Below, piece after piece: positions 53,991 through 63,065 of a DNA stretch of 64,000 nt (positions are counted from its first letter, which is position 1; each line of letters opens with the position of its first letter). This stretch comes from Veillonella sp. (lineage in GTDB: Bacteria; Bacillota; Negativicutes; Veillonellales; Veillonellaceae). The DNA lies in contig NZ_JAGZMO010000001.1 of assembly GCF_018364065.1 (NCBI RefSeq), positions 310,001-374,000 of the forward strand, written 5' to 3'. The notes below the pieces were generated by a model. It saw nothing but the letters and a program-made list of their open reading frames with translations. It made no database searches and was not told where the DNA came from. The translations under genes were made by a program, and so were the position numbers.

Positions 53991-55562
53991 CTATCGCAGT
54001 CCAAGTTCTTTAATCTTCTCACTTGCATTACTGTGTCCGGCTTCCTCCGCCTGCTCTAAGTACTTCAAAGCCATCTGATAATCAGGCTGAATTACGAGGT
54101 TCTCATCAGCATATACACAGCCAAGCGCATACGCTCCATCCGCATATCCTGCATTTGCACATGAAGCAAAATATTGATGCCCCAATGTCCAACATTTTTC
54201 CAACCCATAACCGCCACATGTATAAATAAACCCTAAGTAATACTGATACATGAAATCCTTATGGGCAATCGGCTTTAACAATTCCTCCGCTTTTATAAAA
54301 TCCGGTTTGACACGTCCATCCAAACCGTCCACATAAATCCGAATTAATAAAGTAGTTGCGTCAGAGCTGCCCGCCTTATGAGCTGCGTGTGCCCAAAATA
54401 TAGCCTTATCAATGTCGAAATATTCTGTGTACGCATAAATTTGAGCCAGTGCTGACATGGCTTCAGACTCGCCCTGATAGGCCGCCTGTAAAAGCCAATA
54501 TTGAGCCTGCTCAAAATCCTGATGCGCTTCATCAAACGCATATATTTCACCGGCAGACAGACAAGATAGACTATATCCCATACGTGCAGATTCTAAAAAC
54601 AAAGAGAGAGCACGCCCTGAATCTGGAGATACACCCTTTCCATTTTTCAGCACCAGTGCAAATAACCATGTGTTGAAGAGTATGTGCTCCCGAAATGAAG
54701 AATTATACAACTCTGTTATCAATGTATAGGATCTATGATATGACGCCTCCGTTTGTTCATTAAGGGAGGCCATAATAATCCCTAATTTGGCTAATGCCAC
54801 CATATATTGTCCATGTAATGACTCTACATCAACATCAGAGAAGTCACGAATGGACGTAAAGTCTACAGCTCCTTCACCTGAAAATGTGCGAAAGTTTCCC
54901 TTGTCATCGCTATAAAACCGAAGAAACTCTTCGCTCAAGGTCCGTACTTCCTCAAAGTTTTCCTGCTTAAGTTGATAAACAATAAACTCGAAAAGAACAT
55001 GAGGTACATTCAAGTTCTTACTCTTATTAAAATACTCATGAATATTTTTTTCTTTCGACGGTGAGTCATTTTCCCAAGTTTCAAAACATCCTTTAACAAA
55101 GGTTATTGCTTCATATATTGTATTTAGTGAACCGGTTTGAACCATGGACAGGGCAGATAATTTTTCCGTACTTTTATTAAAAATAGATTTCATCTGCACC
55201 ACAATCGTACGAATGCGAATGAGCTGACGGTTAATATGCATGTAGTTGTCATATGTTAATGACTGATCAAGAATCCCATCAGTTTCAAATTGATTATATT
55301 GGCAACTATCTTCTTGCAAGCTGTCATATAATTCATTCAGTATCCCTACCAGAGAGCCTAAATATATGAGGTACTTCTGCTGCGCCTCCTGCGAATCAGT
55401 TCCTGTTTTTCCCTGTGAACCTTGTCCTTGTATCATGCTGAGAAGCGCCTCACAGTACTTCGCAGCAATTTCTTTTTCAATACGCTTTATCTCCAGTGCT
55501 TCTAAACTTTCCTGAATCCCGTCAAGACACTGTGATAAACTATTATACCTCTGTTGAATCAT
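53991..55562 (-). CDS. Sel1-repeat protein at the head of the dynamin cluster
   Basis: The 523-residue protein has helical N-terminal sequence with no family resemblance that I can name, then about five to six Sel1/TPR-like repeats from residue 300 to the end (for example FEQAQYWLLQAAYQGESEA, DIDKAIFWAHAAHKAGSSDA, YQMALKYLEQAEEAGHSNA). Such repeats are protein-binding scaffolds. It has no signal peptide or transmembrane segment. It is the first gene after the promoter at 55692-55721, followed at 68 bp by a GTPase that carries the same repeats, so a physical interaction is inferred. Confidence 0.83.
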   Translation of the reverse strand: MIQQRYNSLSQCLDGIQESLEALEIKRIEKEIAAKYCEALLSMIQGQGSQGKTGTDSQEAQQKYLIYLGSLVGILNELYDSLQEDSCQYNQFETDGILDQSLTYDNYMHINRQLIRIRTIVVQMKSIFNKSTEKLSALSMVQTGSLNTIYEAITFVKGCFETWENDSPSKEKNIHEYFNKSKNLNVPHVLFEFIVYQLKQENFEEVRTLSEEFLRFYSDDKGNFRTFSGEGAVDFTSIRDFSDVDVESLHGQYMVALAKLGIIMASLNEQTEASYHRSYTLITELYNSSFREHILFNTWLFALVLKNGKGVSPDSGRALSLFLESARMGYSLSCLSAGEIYAFDEAHQDFEQAQYWLLQAAYQGESEAMSALAQIYAYTEYFDIDKAIFWAHAAHKAGSSDATTLLIRIYVDGLDGRVKPDFIKAEELLKPIAHKDFMYQYYLGFIYTCGGYGLEKCWTLGHQYFASCANAGYADGAYALGCVYADENLVIQPDYQMALKYLEQAEEAGHSNASEKIKELGLR

Positions 55563-55691
55563 AAGAGCTCCCTATATGAATCAGTAACCTTATTCAATCA
55601 AATTTGTAGACTTTCAACGGGAACTGTTTATCCCTATACAGCTTTATCCCGCTACTTGCATATACAACGAAAATCTACACAGTTACTAAAA

Positions 55692-55721
55692 AGTATAGAT
55701 GAGTATAAGATGATTTGTCAA
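55692..55721 (-). promoter_or_regulatory. Promoter of the Sel1/dynamin operon
   Basis: On the minus strand a perfect TTGACA (55716-55721) is followed after 18 bp by TATACT (55692-55697). The transcript would have a leader of about 120 nt before the Sel1 gene. This is the only strong promoter I see for the five-gene cluster. The rest of the 400-bp spacer up to 55961 holds only the leuS terminator. Confidence 0.78.
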
Positions 55722-55847
55722 CAAAGCAGAATATGTAAAATCTCAGTAAAATAAGTATATATAAGCAAAAAATAACAGTATATAAGTAGATTATTAGCTC
55801 ATCTATAAATTACACTATAATTCAAACATTAAGCTAAACTGTAAATC

Positions 55848-55882
55848 AAAAAGGACCCAGCATTCATGCTGAGTCCTCTTTT
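55848..55882 (-). terminator. Terminator of leuS
   Basis: On the minus strand AGAGGACTCAGCAT pairs with ATGCTGGGTCCTT and is followed by TTTTT, about 80 bp after the leuS stop. Confidence 0.85.
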
Positions 55883-55961
55883 ACATGTCATATTTAAACT
55901 ATTTTACACTTTAAAAATCACTTCAAAGCCTAGTCTGTCATTTTATGATCACTATATTTTA

Positions 55962-58430
55962 TTATTTTACAACGATATTCACAATTTTGTTTGGAATGAT
56001 GATTACTTTAACAACATTCTTGCCGGCTGTGAATTCCTGTACACGTGGCAATGCCAATGCTTGTGCTTCCAATTCAGCTTTATCCATATTTACAGGGATA
56101 ACGGCTTTATCGCGAAGCTTACCATTTACCTGAATGGCGATTTCCACTTCATCCACTACGAGAGCTTTTTCTTCATAGGTAGGCCAAGCTTCTGTATGGA
56201 TGCTGGTGTCATGGCCTAATTCGTGCCACAATTCTTCAGTAATGTGTGGTGTGAATGGAGCCAATAAGAGAAGTAATTTTTCAATCACTTCTTCTGCCAA
56301 CGCAGCTTGAATGCTGTCATGGCTGTCGCGGAACTGATACATAGCATTTACTAATTCCATGATGCTGGAAATAGCTGTGTTGAAGTTGAACTTGCCGTCC
56401 AAGTCTTCTGTTACTTTCTTGATTACGCGATGAAGTTCGCGGCGAAGTGCTGTTTCGTCTTTGGACAATTCATTGGTATGACCTTCTTTAGCCCATTCTT
56501 CGAATGCGCGAACGATACGCCATACACGGCCAAGGAAGCGATAAGAACCTTCCACGCCTTCGTCACTCCAGTCAAGATCGCGTTCTACCGGTGCAGCGAA
56601 TAAAATGAACAGACGCGCTGTATCGGCACCGTAAGTAGCTACGATTTCTTCAGGAGATACTACATTGCCCTTGGATTTGGACATCTTGCTGCCTTCTTTG
56701 AGCACCATGCCCTGCGTCAACAAACCTTTGAATGGTTCATCGTAGCTGATAAGGCCTAAATCGTGAACTACTTTTACGAAGAAACGGGAATATAACAAGT
56801 GAAGAATGGCATGTTCAATACCGCCGATATATTGGTCTACATTCATCCAGTAGTCCGCAATCTGTTTATTGAACGCTTCTTTATCATTGCGTGCATCTGT
56901 GTAACGTAAGAAGTACCAGGAAGAGTCGATAAATGTATCCATTGTATCGATTTCACGACGTGCTTCACCGCCACAGCATGGACATTTTGCTTTTAAGAAT
57001 TCTTCAGACGTAGCCAATGGAGAAATAGCGCCGCCATCGAATACTACATCTTCCGGTAAACGAACCGGTAATTCTTCTTCAGGAACAAGTTGTTCACCGC
57101 ATTTATCGCAGTATACAACAGGGATTGGCACACCCCAGTAGCGCTGACGGGAAATGAGCCAGTCGCGAAGACGGTAGTTAACCATCTTACGGCCCATGCC
57201 GCGTTCTTCCAAGTTTTTAATAATAGCTTCGCGCGCTTCTGCAGATGTCATACCTGTGTATTCGCCGGAGTTAATTAACACGCCGTCTTCATGGGCTTCG
57301 TTATTCCATTCGTCGAAAGTCCAAGTATGTTCTTCGTTCTGCACAACCGGTAAAATCGGTAAATTGTATTTGCGGGCGAACTTGTTATCGCGTTCGTCAT
57401 GAGCGGCGGAACCCATTACGGCACCTGTACCGTAATCAACTAATACATAGTTGGCAATCCAAATAGGAATGTCCTTGCCGGTCATTGGATGTTTTGCGTA
57501 AGCCCCTGTGAAAAGACCTTCTTTTTCCACGTCGGTGGACGTACGGTCAATTTCATTCAAGTTGCGTACTTTTTCAATGAACGCATCCAATTCAGCCTTA
57601 TTAGGCTTGTTGGCGATTAATTCCTGTACATATGGATGTTCAGGCGCCAATACGATGTAGGAAACGCCGTAAATTGTATCAATACGTGTAGTGTACACTT
57701 CGATGTTTTTATTGATTTCAGGGATTTCAAATGCGAACTGAGCCCCTTCACTGCGGCCAATCCAGTTTTTCTGCATTGTCTTAACACGTTCAGGCCAGTG
57801 GTCAAGACTGTCAAGATCAGCCAATAAGCGATCTGCGTATTCAGTAATCTTCAAGAACCATTGTTTAAGGTCTTTCTTCACTACTTTATTGTCGCAGCGC
57901 CAGCATAAGCCGTCGATAACCTGTTCGTTAGCCAATACAGTATGACAGTGGTCACACCAGTTTACTTTGGCTTCTTTTTTGTAAGCTAAGCCTTTTTTAT
58001 AGAACTGTTGGAAGAACCATTGTGTCCAGCGGTAGTAATCTTCTTTACAGGTTGCCACTTCGCGGTCCCAGTCATAAGAAAGACCAAGTGCCTGTTGCTG
58101 ACGTTTCATGTTTTCAATATTTTCAAACGTCCATTTGCTTGGTGCAATGCCGTGCTTAATCGCCGCATTTTCTGCCGGCATACCGAACGCATCCCATCCC
58201 ATTGGATGAAGTACGTTGAAGCCTCTCATTTTTTTGAAACGGGCAACTACGTCACCGATAGAATAGTTACGTACGTGACCCATATGTAAATTCCCGGATG
58301 GGTACGGGAACATTTCTAATACATAGTATTTTTCTTTACTTTCGTCATAGTCTGTTTTAAAAGTGTTGTGTTCACGCCAATAGGCCTGCCACTTCTTTTC
58401 GATATCCTGTGCTACATATTTCTCTTGCAT
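55962..58430 (-). CDS. leuS: Leucyl-tRNA synthetase
   Basis: The 822-residue class I synthetase has the HIGH-type motif PSGNLHMGHVRNYSIGD, a CP1 editing domain (about residues 220-420, containing the T-rich WTFDE region), a zinc-type cysteine pair in the connective part, and the KMSKS signature in GSKMSKSKGNVVSPEEI. It charges tRNA-Leu and edits mischarged products. It has its own promoter and terminator. No T-box leader was seen. Confidence 0.97.
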   Translation of the reverse strand: MQEKYVAQDIEKKWQAYWREHNTFKTDYDESKEKYYVLEMFPYPSGNLHMGHVRNYSIGDVVARFKKMRGFNVLHPMGWDAFGMPAENAAIKHGIAPSKWTFENIENMKRQQQALGLSYDWDREVATCKEDYYRWTQWFFQQFYKKGLAYKKEAKVNWCDHCHTVLANEQVIDGLCWRCDNKVVKKDLKQWFLKITEYADRLLADLDSLDHWPERVKTMQKNWIGRSEGAQFAFEIPEINKNIEVYTTRIDTIYGVSYIVLAPEHPYVQELIANKPNKAELDAFIEKVRNLNEIDRTSTDVEKEGLFTGAYAKHPMTGKDIPIWIANYVLVDYGTGAVMGSAAHDERDNKFARKYNLPILPVVQNEEHTWTFDEWNNEAHEDGVLINSGEYTGMTSAEAREAIIKNLEERGMGRKMVNYRLRDWLISRQRYWGVPIPVVYCDKCGEQLVPEEELPVRLPEDVVFDGGAISPLATSEEFLKAKCPCCGGEARREIDTMDTFIDSSWYFLRYTDARNDKEAFNKQIADYWMNVDQYIGGIEHAILHLLYSRFFVKVVHDLGLISYDEPFKGLLTQGMVLKEGSKMSKSKGNVVSPEEIVATYGADTARLFILFAAPVERDLDWSDEGVEGSYRFLGRVWRIVRAFEEWAKEGHTNELSKDETALRRELHRVIKKVTEDLDGKFNFNTAISSIMELVNAMYQFRDSHDSIQAALAEEVIEKLLLLLAPFTPHITEELWHELGHDTSIHTEAWPTYEEKALVVDEVEIAIQVNGKLRDKAVIPVNMDKAELEAQALALPRVQEFTAGKNVVKVIIIPNKIVNIVVK

Positions 58431-58498
58431 ACCACAGCCTCCTCATGCTCTGTTCTTCCTCAGATTTTGTCAAATCTAATTCATAAGTCTTACTCTCA

Positions 58499-58528
58499 AT
58501 TATATTACTAATACACAAGAATCGTCAA
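58499..58528 (-). promoter_or_regulatory. Promoter of leuS
   Basis: On the minus strand TTGACG (58523-58528) and a perfect TATAAT (58499-58504) are 18 bp apart, giving a leader of about 60 nt. Confidence 0.78.
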
Positions 58529-58540
58529 ACATCTAAACAT

Positions 58541-58574
58541 TTACAGACAGAGTTTCAATTTACTCTGCCTGTAA
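58541..58574 (-). terminator. Hairpin downstream of the GH18-like gene
   Basis: TTACAGACAGAGT pairs with ACTCTGCCTGTAA around an eight-base loop about 50 bp after the gene stop. The T tract is weak, but the stem is strong. Confidence 0.65.
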
Positions 58575-58622
58575 GTTTATTAATTGCTATCTAATTATTA
58601 TCTACTTCTTATTAGTAATTAC

Positions 58623-60740
58623 TTACTTTTTATTCTTAGTTTTATCTTTTCCGGACTTTTCAGTCTTCTTGTCTGTATCCGCTACAGGTTCGCGGTATGT
58701 GGTGTACACAAAGTTTCTGAATGTGTCGGTTTCAAAGCCTTTGCGCCATGCGCCGAAACCGCCCAGATGTAGTTCATCAACAAGGCTCAGTTTAAGCGCC
58801 ATAGACTGTTCGTCCTCAAACCAAACTTCCGATATAGTGGATGACTTGTTAGCCAGCGAATTGGCTACACCCTTAGAGCCGGACTTGCCGTCGTCTGCCT
58901 TGGCATTATCGGATTTTGCCGCATCAGCTTTCACATTTGTCGCACTTGCTGTGCCGGTAGTTCCAAACGGCGAAGCATCAGTCTTAACAGTCGCTGTTTC
59001 ATCGTCGGTTTCCTTAGTGACAGGAATTATTGTACTGGTCACCTGATTCATAGCCGCTTCTTCAGCCACTGCTCTGCCGCCGGATGTTTGTGATGTCGTT
59101 CCGTTAGTGCCGGATGCGGTGGTACCCCAAGGCGTACTGCTTCCCGCCGCTGAGCTGTTCTGCAATGCAGCTGCACCCGTTGTAGCAGCATTTGCTCCTG
59201 TTGTGCCTGATGCAGAGGCCACTACGGTCGTTTTATTTTTATGGCTGTTCTTGTAAGCCAATAATTCGTCGCCCAGCTCATCATTTCCATAGGCAACATA
59301 GTGTAACTTCAAATCTTTATTCCACACCACGCTGTCTTCGTAGTCGGATTTAATCGATTCCGCCTCTTCCATCGGCAAGGTACGGCTCTTCGTATTGCTG
59401 ATAGTCACATCGCCCTTACCATTCACTGCAATGCGGCTCGTCCAAATACGCATGTAATAAGGCACGCCTAAAATAATCTTCTGTGAAGGTACTTCTTTTT
59501 TCAACGCTTCCACATTGCGGCGTACCCACGGATAGGACGCAACCGGACCGGCCTGTGTACTGGAAGCCCATGTTTCATCATACGCCATGAGCACCACATA
59601 ATCTACGGCTTCGCTCAACGCTTTACGATCATATACCAAAGACCAGTTCGGGCTGTCCGAATAGCCCGTCACATCAATGGACGTTTTAATATTATATGAA
59701 TGTAACAAGTCACTTAAATACGTAACAAACTTCGTCAGCTGCTTCTTATCTTTTAAATGTACATTTTCAAAGTCGAAGTTATATCCTTCATAGCCATAGG
59801 CCAAGCCGTACAATACTAAATCTCGGCCAATGGCCTTCCAGGAGTTTTCATCTTCCAGGATTTTACTTGTAAAGTCCGGATTGAATGTATTGGTAATCAG
59901 CGGCCAAACCTGGTAGCCATTGTCCTTGTACTGGATGGCATAGTCAAAGTTCAAGCGATTCTTTACGACTACCCCATTCTTACTCAGGTCAAATAAAGTA
60001 GGTGCCACAACAGATGTGCCCTGTTGCGCGATTTTCTGTGCATAAGGAGTTCCTGAATTTGGCAACGGATCAAACACCAATGTTACGGAGTTTGTAATCT
60101 CTTTTTTATCCGGTTTTTCCACAGCCCCCACTTGAGACTGCAATACAATGCCGTCATTGCGCTCAGTATAGGTAACCCCGAGAATCCCTGACGTAGTCTG
60201 AATGTCCACGTATGGAATGCCGTTTCGCATGCTTACAGGCACTTTAATCTTGCTCGTTCCCTGACGTACATCGCCGCTGTAAAGCATATCGCCGCCTACA
60301 CGTGGCAAAGGCAAGGTGATATACGTATCGCCTTTTTCAACGGACATAGGATTTAGGTTCAAGCTCTTGTACAAATCCAATGGAATCCACAATGAGTTCT
60401 TGTCTTTAAATGCCACTTCATCGGCCGGTTCTTCCGTGCCGTAAAGGCTCTTTATAATAATAGGGCGAATCCCGCTTGCTGTCGTCGTTGTTCCTGCTGT
60501 AGTTGTTACGCTCGCAGTCGTTGCTTTGGCCGTTGCTCTCGCTGTAGTCGTTGTGACCGCTGTAGTCGTTGCACCCGCTGTGGTCGTTGCACCCGCAGTA
60601 GTTGTTGCACCCGCAGTCACTCCTGTCGACGTAACCGCACTGTCTCCTTCTTTTGTAACAGTAATGGAAGCGCCCAATCCTGTAAGTGGTACGGAGGTCA
60701 CAAGAGCCGCCAATACCAGCGATGTTAACATTCGCTTCAT
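58623..60740 (-). CDS. Secreted GH18-like wall protein with N-terminal stalk domain
   Basis: The 705-residue protein begins with a signal peptide (MKRMLTSLVLAALVTSVPLT) and a Thr/Ala/Gly repeat tract. A stalk domain follows (about residues 85-200), then a GH18/SleL-like barrel with GYNFDFENV as the catalytic DxxDxDxE-type strand and YVVLMAYDETWAS near residue 395. A low-complexity insert of about 135 residues (about 501-636) interrupts the barrel before its last strand (SEVWFEDEQSM ... GGFGAW). It ends in a Lys-rich tail. It is likely a secreted peptidoglycan- or chitin-like hydrolase or lectin. I start at ATG 60740 because the longer frame overlaps pheA. Confidence 0.83.
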   Translation of the reverse strand: MKRMLTSLVLAALVTSVPLTGLGASITVTKEGDSAVTSTGVTAGATTTAGATTTAGATTTAVTTTTARATAKATTASVTTTAGTTTTASGIRPIIIKSLYGTEEPADEVAFKDKNSLWIPLDLYKSLNLNPMSVEKGDTYITLPLPRVGGDMLYSGDVRQGTSKIKVPVSMRNGIPYVDIQTTSGILGVTYTERNDGIVLQSQVGAVEKPDKKEITNSVTLVFDPLPNSGTPYAQKIAQQGTSVVAPTLFDLSKNGVVVKNRLNFDYAIQYKDNGYQVWPLITNTFNPDFTSKILEDENSWKAIGRDLVLYGLAYGYEGYNFDFENVHLKDKKQLTKFVTYLSDLLHSYNIKTSIDVTGYSDSPNWSLVYDRKALSEAVDYVVLMAYDETWASSTQAGPVASYPWVRRNVEALKKEVPSQKIILGVPYYMRIWTSRIAVNGKGDVTISNTKSRTLPMEEAESIKSDYEDSVVWNKDLKLHYVAYGNDELGDELLAYKNSHKNKTTVVASASGTTGANAATTGAAALQNSSAAGSSTPWGTTASGTNGTTSQTSGGRAVAEEAAMNQVTSTIIPVTKETDDETATVKTDASPFGTTGTASATNVKADAAKSDNAKADDGKSGSKGVANSLANKSSTISEVWFEDEQSMALKLSLVDELHLGGFGAWRKGFETDTFRNFVYTTYREPVADTDKKTEKSGKDKTKNKK
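58833..59240. repeat. Low-complexity insertion inside the GH18-like domain
   Basis: This stretch encodes a Thr/Ser/Ala/Gly/Asp-rich segment of about 135 residues between the seventh and eighth barrel strands. It is not strictly periodic but is clearly compositionally distinct from its neighbours. Confidence 0.7.
60478..60625. repeat. In-frame 18-bp-type repeats near the N-terminus of the GH18-like gene
   Basis: Units around GTTGCACCCGCAGTAGTT (plus) repeat with 18-bp spacing, encoding TTAGAT and TTAV repeats just after the signal peptide. The far end degenerates. Confidence 0.75.
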
Positions 60741-60759
60741 TTCTATAAAACTTCCTTTC

Positions 60760-61623
60760 CTATTCGATGATAATCGTATGATAAACGCCGAAAAGCTGAA
60801 TGTCCGTGGCCACTGTTTCCAATTCGGCCAACGCATCCTTAACGGCTTCTCCATTGCTTTCAATTTGCAAATCAAAAAAGAACTTATATTCCCCCAAACG
60901 ACCTTTAGTGGGCCGTGATTCAATTTTCACCAAGTTGATGCGGCATTTCGCAAAAATCCCCAAGCATTCCCACAAGGATCCCGGGCGCAAACCGTCTAAT
61001 TCACATTGAAGCGACAGCTTTCTGCCTTTGCTTTGCTCCGACAGTTCAAGAACCGGCGTTTCATTATGGCGCACCAAAACAAAGCGCGTCAGATTATAGG
61101 TGTTTTCCTGCGCTTCGTCAGATAATCTGGTCAGTCCATAAGTTTGTCCCAAGGCGATGCCGCCGATTACGGCGTTAGACACATCACCCGCCTCAGACAC
61201 CAGAGCGCCCCCTTCAGCGGTAGAACCGGTATAGTGAATCTCCGCCTCTTTCATATGTTCCATAATAAACGGCTTGCACTGTCTGATGGCCTGCGGATGG
61301 GAATACACATTTTTAATTTCACTCAAATCAGTGTTCCCCATGCCCCACACGTAATGACGAATGGGCATAACGATTTCGCCACAAATTTCAATATGGCGAT
61401 GCTCTGTCAGGTAATCCATCGTCGTAAGAACTGTGCCGCCTAGCGAATTCTCAATCGGCACAAATGCATAATCTGTTTTATCCTGCATGGTCAACTCGAT
61501 GGCTTCATCAATTGTGTGGGCCTCCAGCAGTTCTACCTGCCAGCCCTCATGCTCTATATAGCGCCCCAGCGCTTCCTCTGTAAATGTTCCCTTCGGCCCC
61601 AAAAAGGCTATGCGTTGTACCAT
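60760..61623 (-). CDS. pheA: Prephenate dehydratase (PheA, monofunctional)
   Basis: The 287-residue enzyme converts prephenate to phenylpyruvate in phenylalanine synthesis. The N-terminal catalytic domain contains FLGPKGTFTEEA, VPIENSLGG, the TRF motif in NLTRFVLV and the EGGALVSEA segment; the C-terminal ACT regulatory domain (about 200-280) has SLWECLGIF and the ESRP motif for phenylalanine feedback. No chorismate mutase domain is fused. It is divergent from lgt, with shared -35 region, and its stop lies 20 bp from the GH18-like start. Confidence 0.95.
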   Translation of the reverse strand: MVQRIAFLGPKGTFTEEALGRYIEHEGWQVELLEAHTIDEAIELTMQDKTDYAFVPIENSLGGTVLTTMDYLTEHRHIEICGEIVMPIRHYVWGMGNTDLSEIKNVYSHPQAIRQCKPFIMEHMKEAEIHYTGSTAEGGALVSEAGDVSNAVIGGIALGQTYGLTRLSDEAQENTYNLTRFVLVRHNETPVLELSEQSKGRKLSLQCELDGLRPGSLWECLGIFAKCRINLVKIESRPTKGRLGEYKFFFDLQIESNGEAVKDALAELETVATDIQLFGVYHTIIIE

Positions 61624-61684
61624 GAGCTCTCTCCCTTATATGTTTCCTTATTCTCTCCAAAAACATTGTTTTCTTAACTTTTTT

Positions 61685-61714
61685 ATTATAGCACACCGGA
61701 CTTTTCATTGTCAT
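61685..61714 (-). promoter_or_regulatory. Promoter of pheA
   Basis: On the minus strand ATGACA (61709-61714) and a perfect TATAAT (61685-61690) are 18 bp apart. Its -35 box overlaps the -35 box of the divergent lgt promoter. Confidence 0.72.
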
Positions 61715-61736
61715 AAAATGGCCGCTCTTATATAAT
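61708..61736 (+). promoter_or_regulatory. Promoter of lgt
   Basis: TTGTCA (61708-61713) and a perfect TATAAT (61731-61736) are 17 bp apart, about 20 bp before the lgt start. It shares -35 bases with the pheA promoter. Confidence 0.72.
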
Positions 61737-61757
61737 GTTCTATATAAGGAGGTATCT

Positions 61758-63005
61758 ATGCATCAGTATTTATTTTATATTGGGGATTTTCCCGTAAGAG
61801 CCTACGGTCTTCTATTATCCTTAGGCATCATCAGTGCCGCCATTGTGGCGTACTATTTCTTTAAACGCGACGGACGCGGTTGGCACAATCATGTAGTGGA
61901 TTTTGCCATTCTAGTGGGCATTGCCGGTATTATCGGCGCCCGTCTTTGGGATGTATTCTTCTTTGACTGGGATTATTACCACAATCATATTTTAGAAATA
62001 CCATTTGTTTGGCAAGGAGGCATGGCCATTCAGGGCGGTGTCGTTTTAGGTACTTTGGCAGGTATTTGGTATACGAAAAAACACCGCATCGATACTTGGG
62101 CCTTTGGCGACGTGTTCGCACCGGCCTTGATTCTCGGCCAGTCTGTCGGCCGTATGGCCAACTTAATGAACGGTGATGCGTTCGGTCATCCTACGGGCGG
62201 CAACTTCGGTATCTTGTATCCGGAAACAACCTTGGCGTATAAAACATACGGCGCTCAGCCATTATGGCCTGCTGAAATTTGGGAAGGACAAATCGATATT
62301 CTTATCTTCGTGGTTCTTCTTCTCTTCGGCTCCTTCCGCCATAAAAAAGGCCAGGTTTTCGTACTGTACGCGATTCTATACTCCGCCGCACGTTTCTTCC
62401 TGGAATTCCTTCGCGGTGACTATGTAAACCTTACATTAGGTTTAAAGTCTGCACAAATGACAAGTCTCACCGTTATGGTCGTAGGTATTCTTATCTTCAT
62501 TTACTTGCAGGTAAAAGGGTCTTATGACGAGCATCTCTTCCCTGAAGAAGCGGCAGCAAGTAACGGTACTGCCAAAGGTGGCGCTAAGTCGAATAGCGGT
62601 AAAGGCCGGGCCAACAGTTCGAATGCAAAGTCCGCATCCAGCTCTGCGAACCGTTCCACATCCAATACCGGCGCTGCTTCAGCAAGCGGTTCCACTAATA
62701 GTGCCTCAACGGCTAGTTCCACAGAAACTGCTTTAAGTAATGACGCTGCAGCAAATCCATCAACAGGTAATGAGCCTGCAGGTACATCGGCGACGGCAGC
62801 CAAACCAGCCAATCAGCCGGACAAACAGATTACGATCCACTTGTCCGACACGAAAGCCACTATAACTGCCACCCGTACTAATACAAGTGCAAATACGGCG
62901 GCGCAAACAAGCGCCAAAGCGACAGCGCGTACCGGTGCTGCCAAAGGTAATGCAACAGCTAATCAACAGGGCTCTACGCCAAAGAAAAAGCGGAGACGTA
63001 AATAA
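61758..63005 (+). CDS. lgt: Prolipoprotein diacylglyceryl transferase with long C-terminal tail
   Basis: The 415-residue membrane enzyme transfers diacylglycerol to the lipobox cysteine of prelipoproteins. Family motifs include WQGGMAIQGGVVLG, the GQSVGRMANLMNGDAFGHPT loop (about residues 127-146) and FFLEFLRGD near 213-221, with about seven transmembrane segments ending at 250. Normal Lgt ends near 260-290 residues; here a low-complexity Ser/Ala/Thr/Asn-rich tail of about 150 residues ends in KKKRRRK. Strong AGGAGG precedes the ATG. Confidence 0.94.
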   Translation: MHQYLFYIGDFPVRAYGLLLSLGIISAAIVAYYFFKRDGRGWHNHVVDFAILVGIAGIIGARLWDVFFFDWDYYHNHILEIPFVWQGGMAIQGGVVLGTLAGIWYTKKHRIDTWAFGDVFAPALILGQSVGRMANLMNGDAFGHPTGGNFGILYPETTLAYKTYGAQPLWPAEIWEGQIDILIFVVLLLFGSFRHKKGQVFVLYAILYSAARFFLEFLRGDYVNLTLGLKSAQMTSLTVMVVGILIFIYLQVKGSYDEHLFPEEAAASNGTAKGGAKSNSGKGRANSSNAKSASSSANRSTSNTGAASASGSTNSASTASSTETALSNDAAANPSTGNEPAGTSATAAKPANQPDKQITIHLSDTKATITATRTNTSANTAAQTSAKATARTGAAKGNATANQQGSTPKKKRRRK

Positions 63006-63065
63006 CACATTAGGGAGTGTTACATAGATTTAGTAAGTTTCATAGGTATGAAGGGGGATTTTATC

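Noticed and set aside
58441..58560. T-box leader upstream of leuS
   Set aside because: The leader is only about 60 nt and has no T-box core; a simple promoter explains the region.
60741..60923. Longer N-terminus for the GH18-like protein
   Set aside because: The extension overlaps the 3' end of pheA and would place the signal peptide inside the protein.
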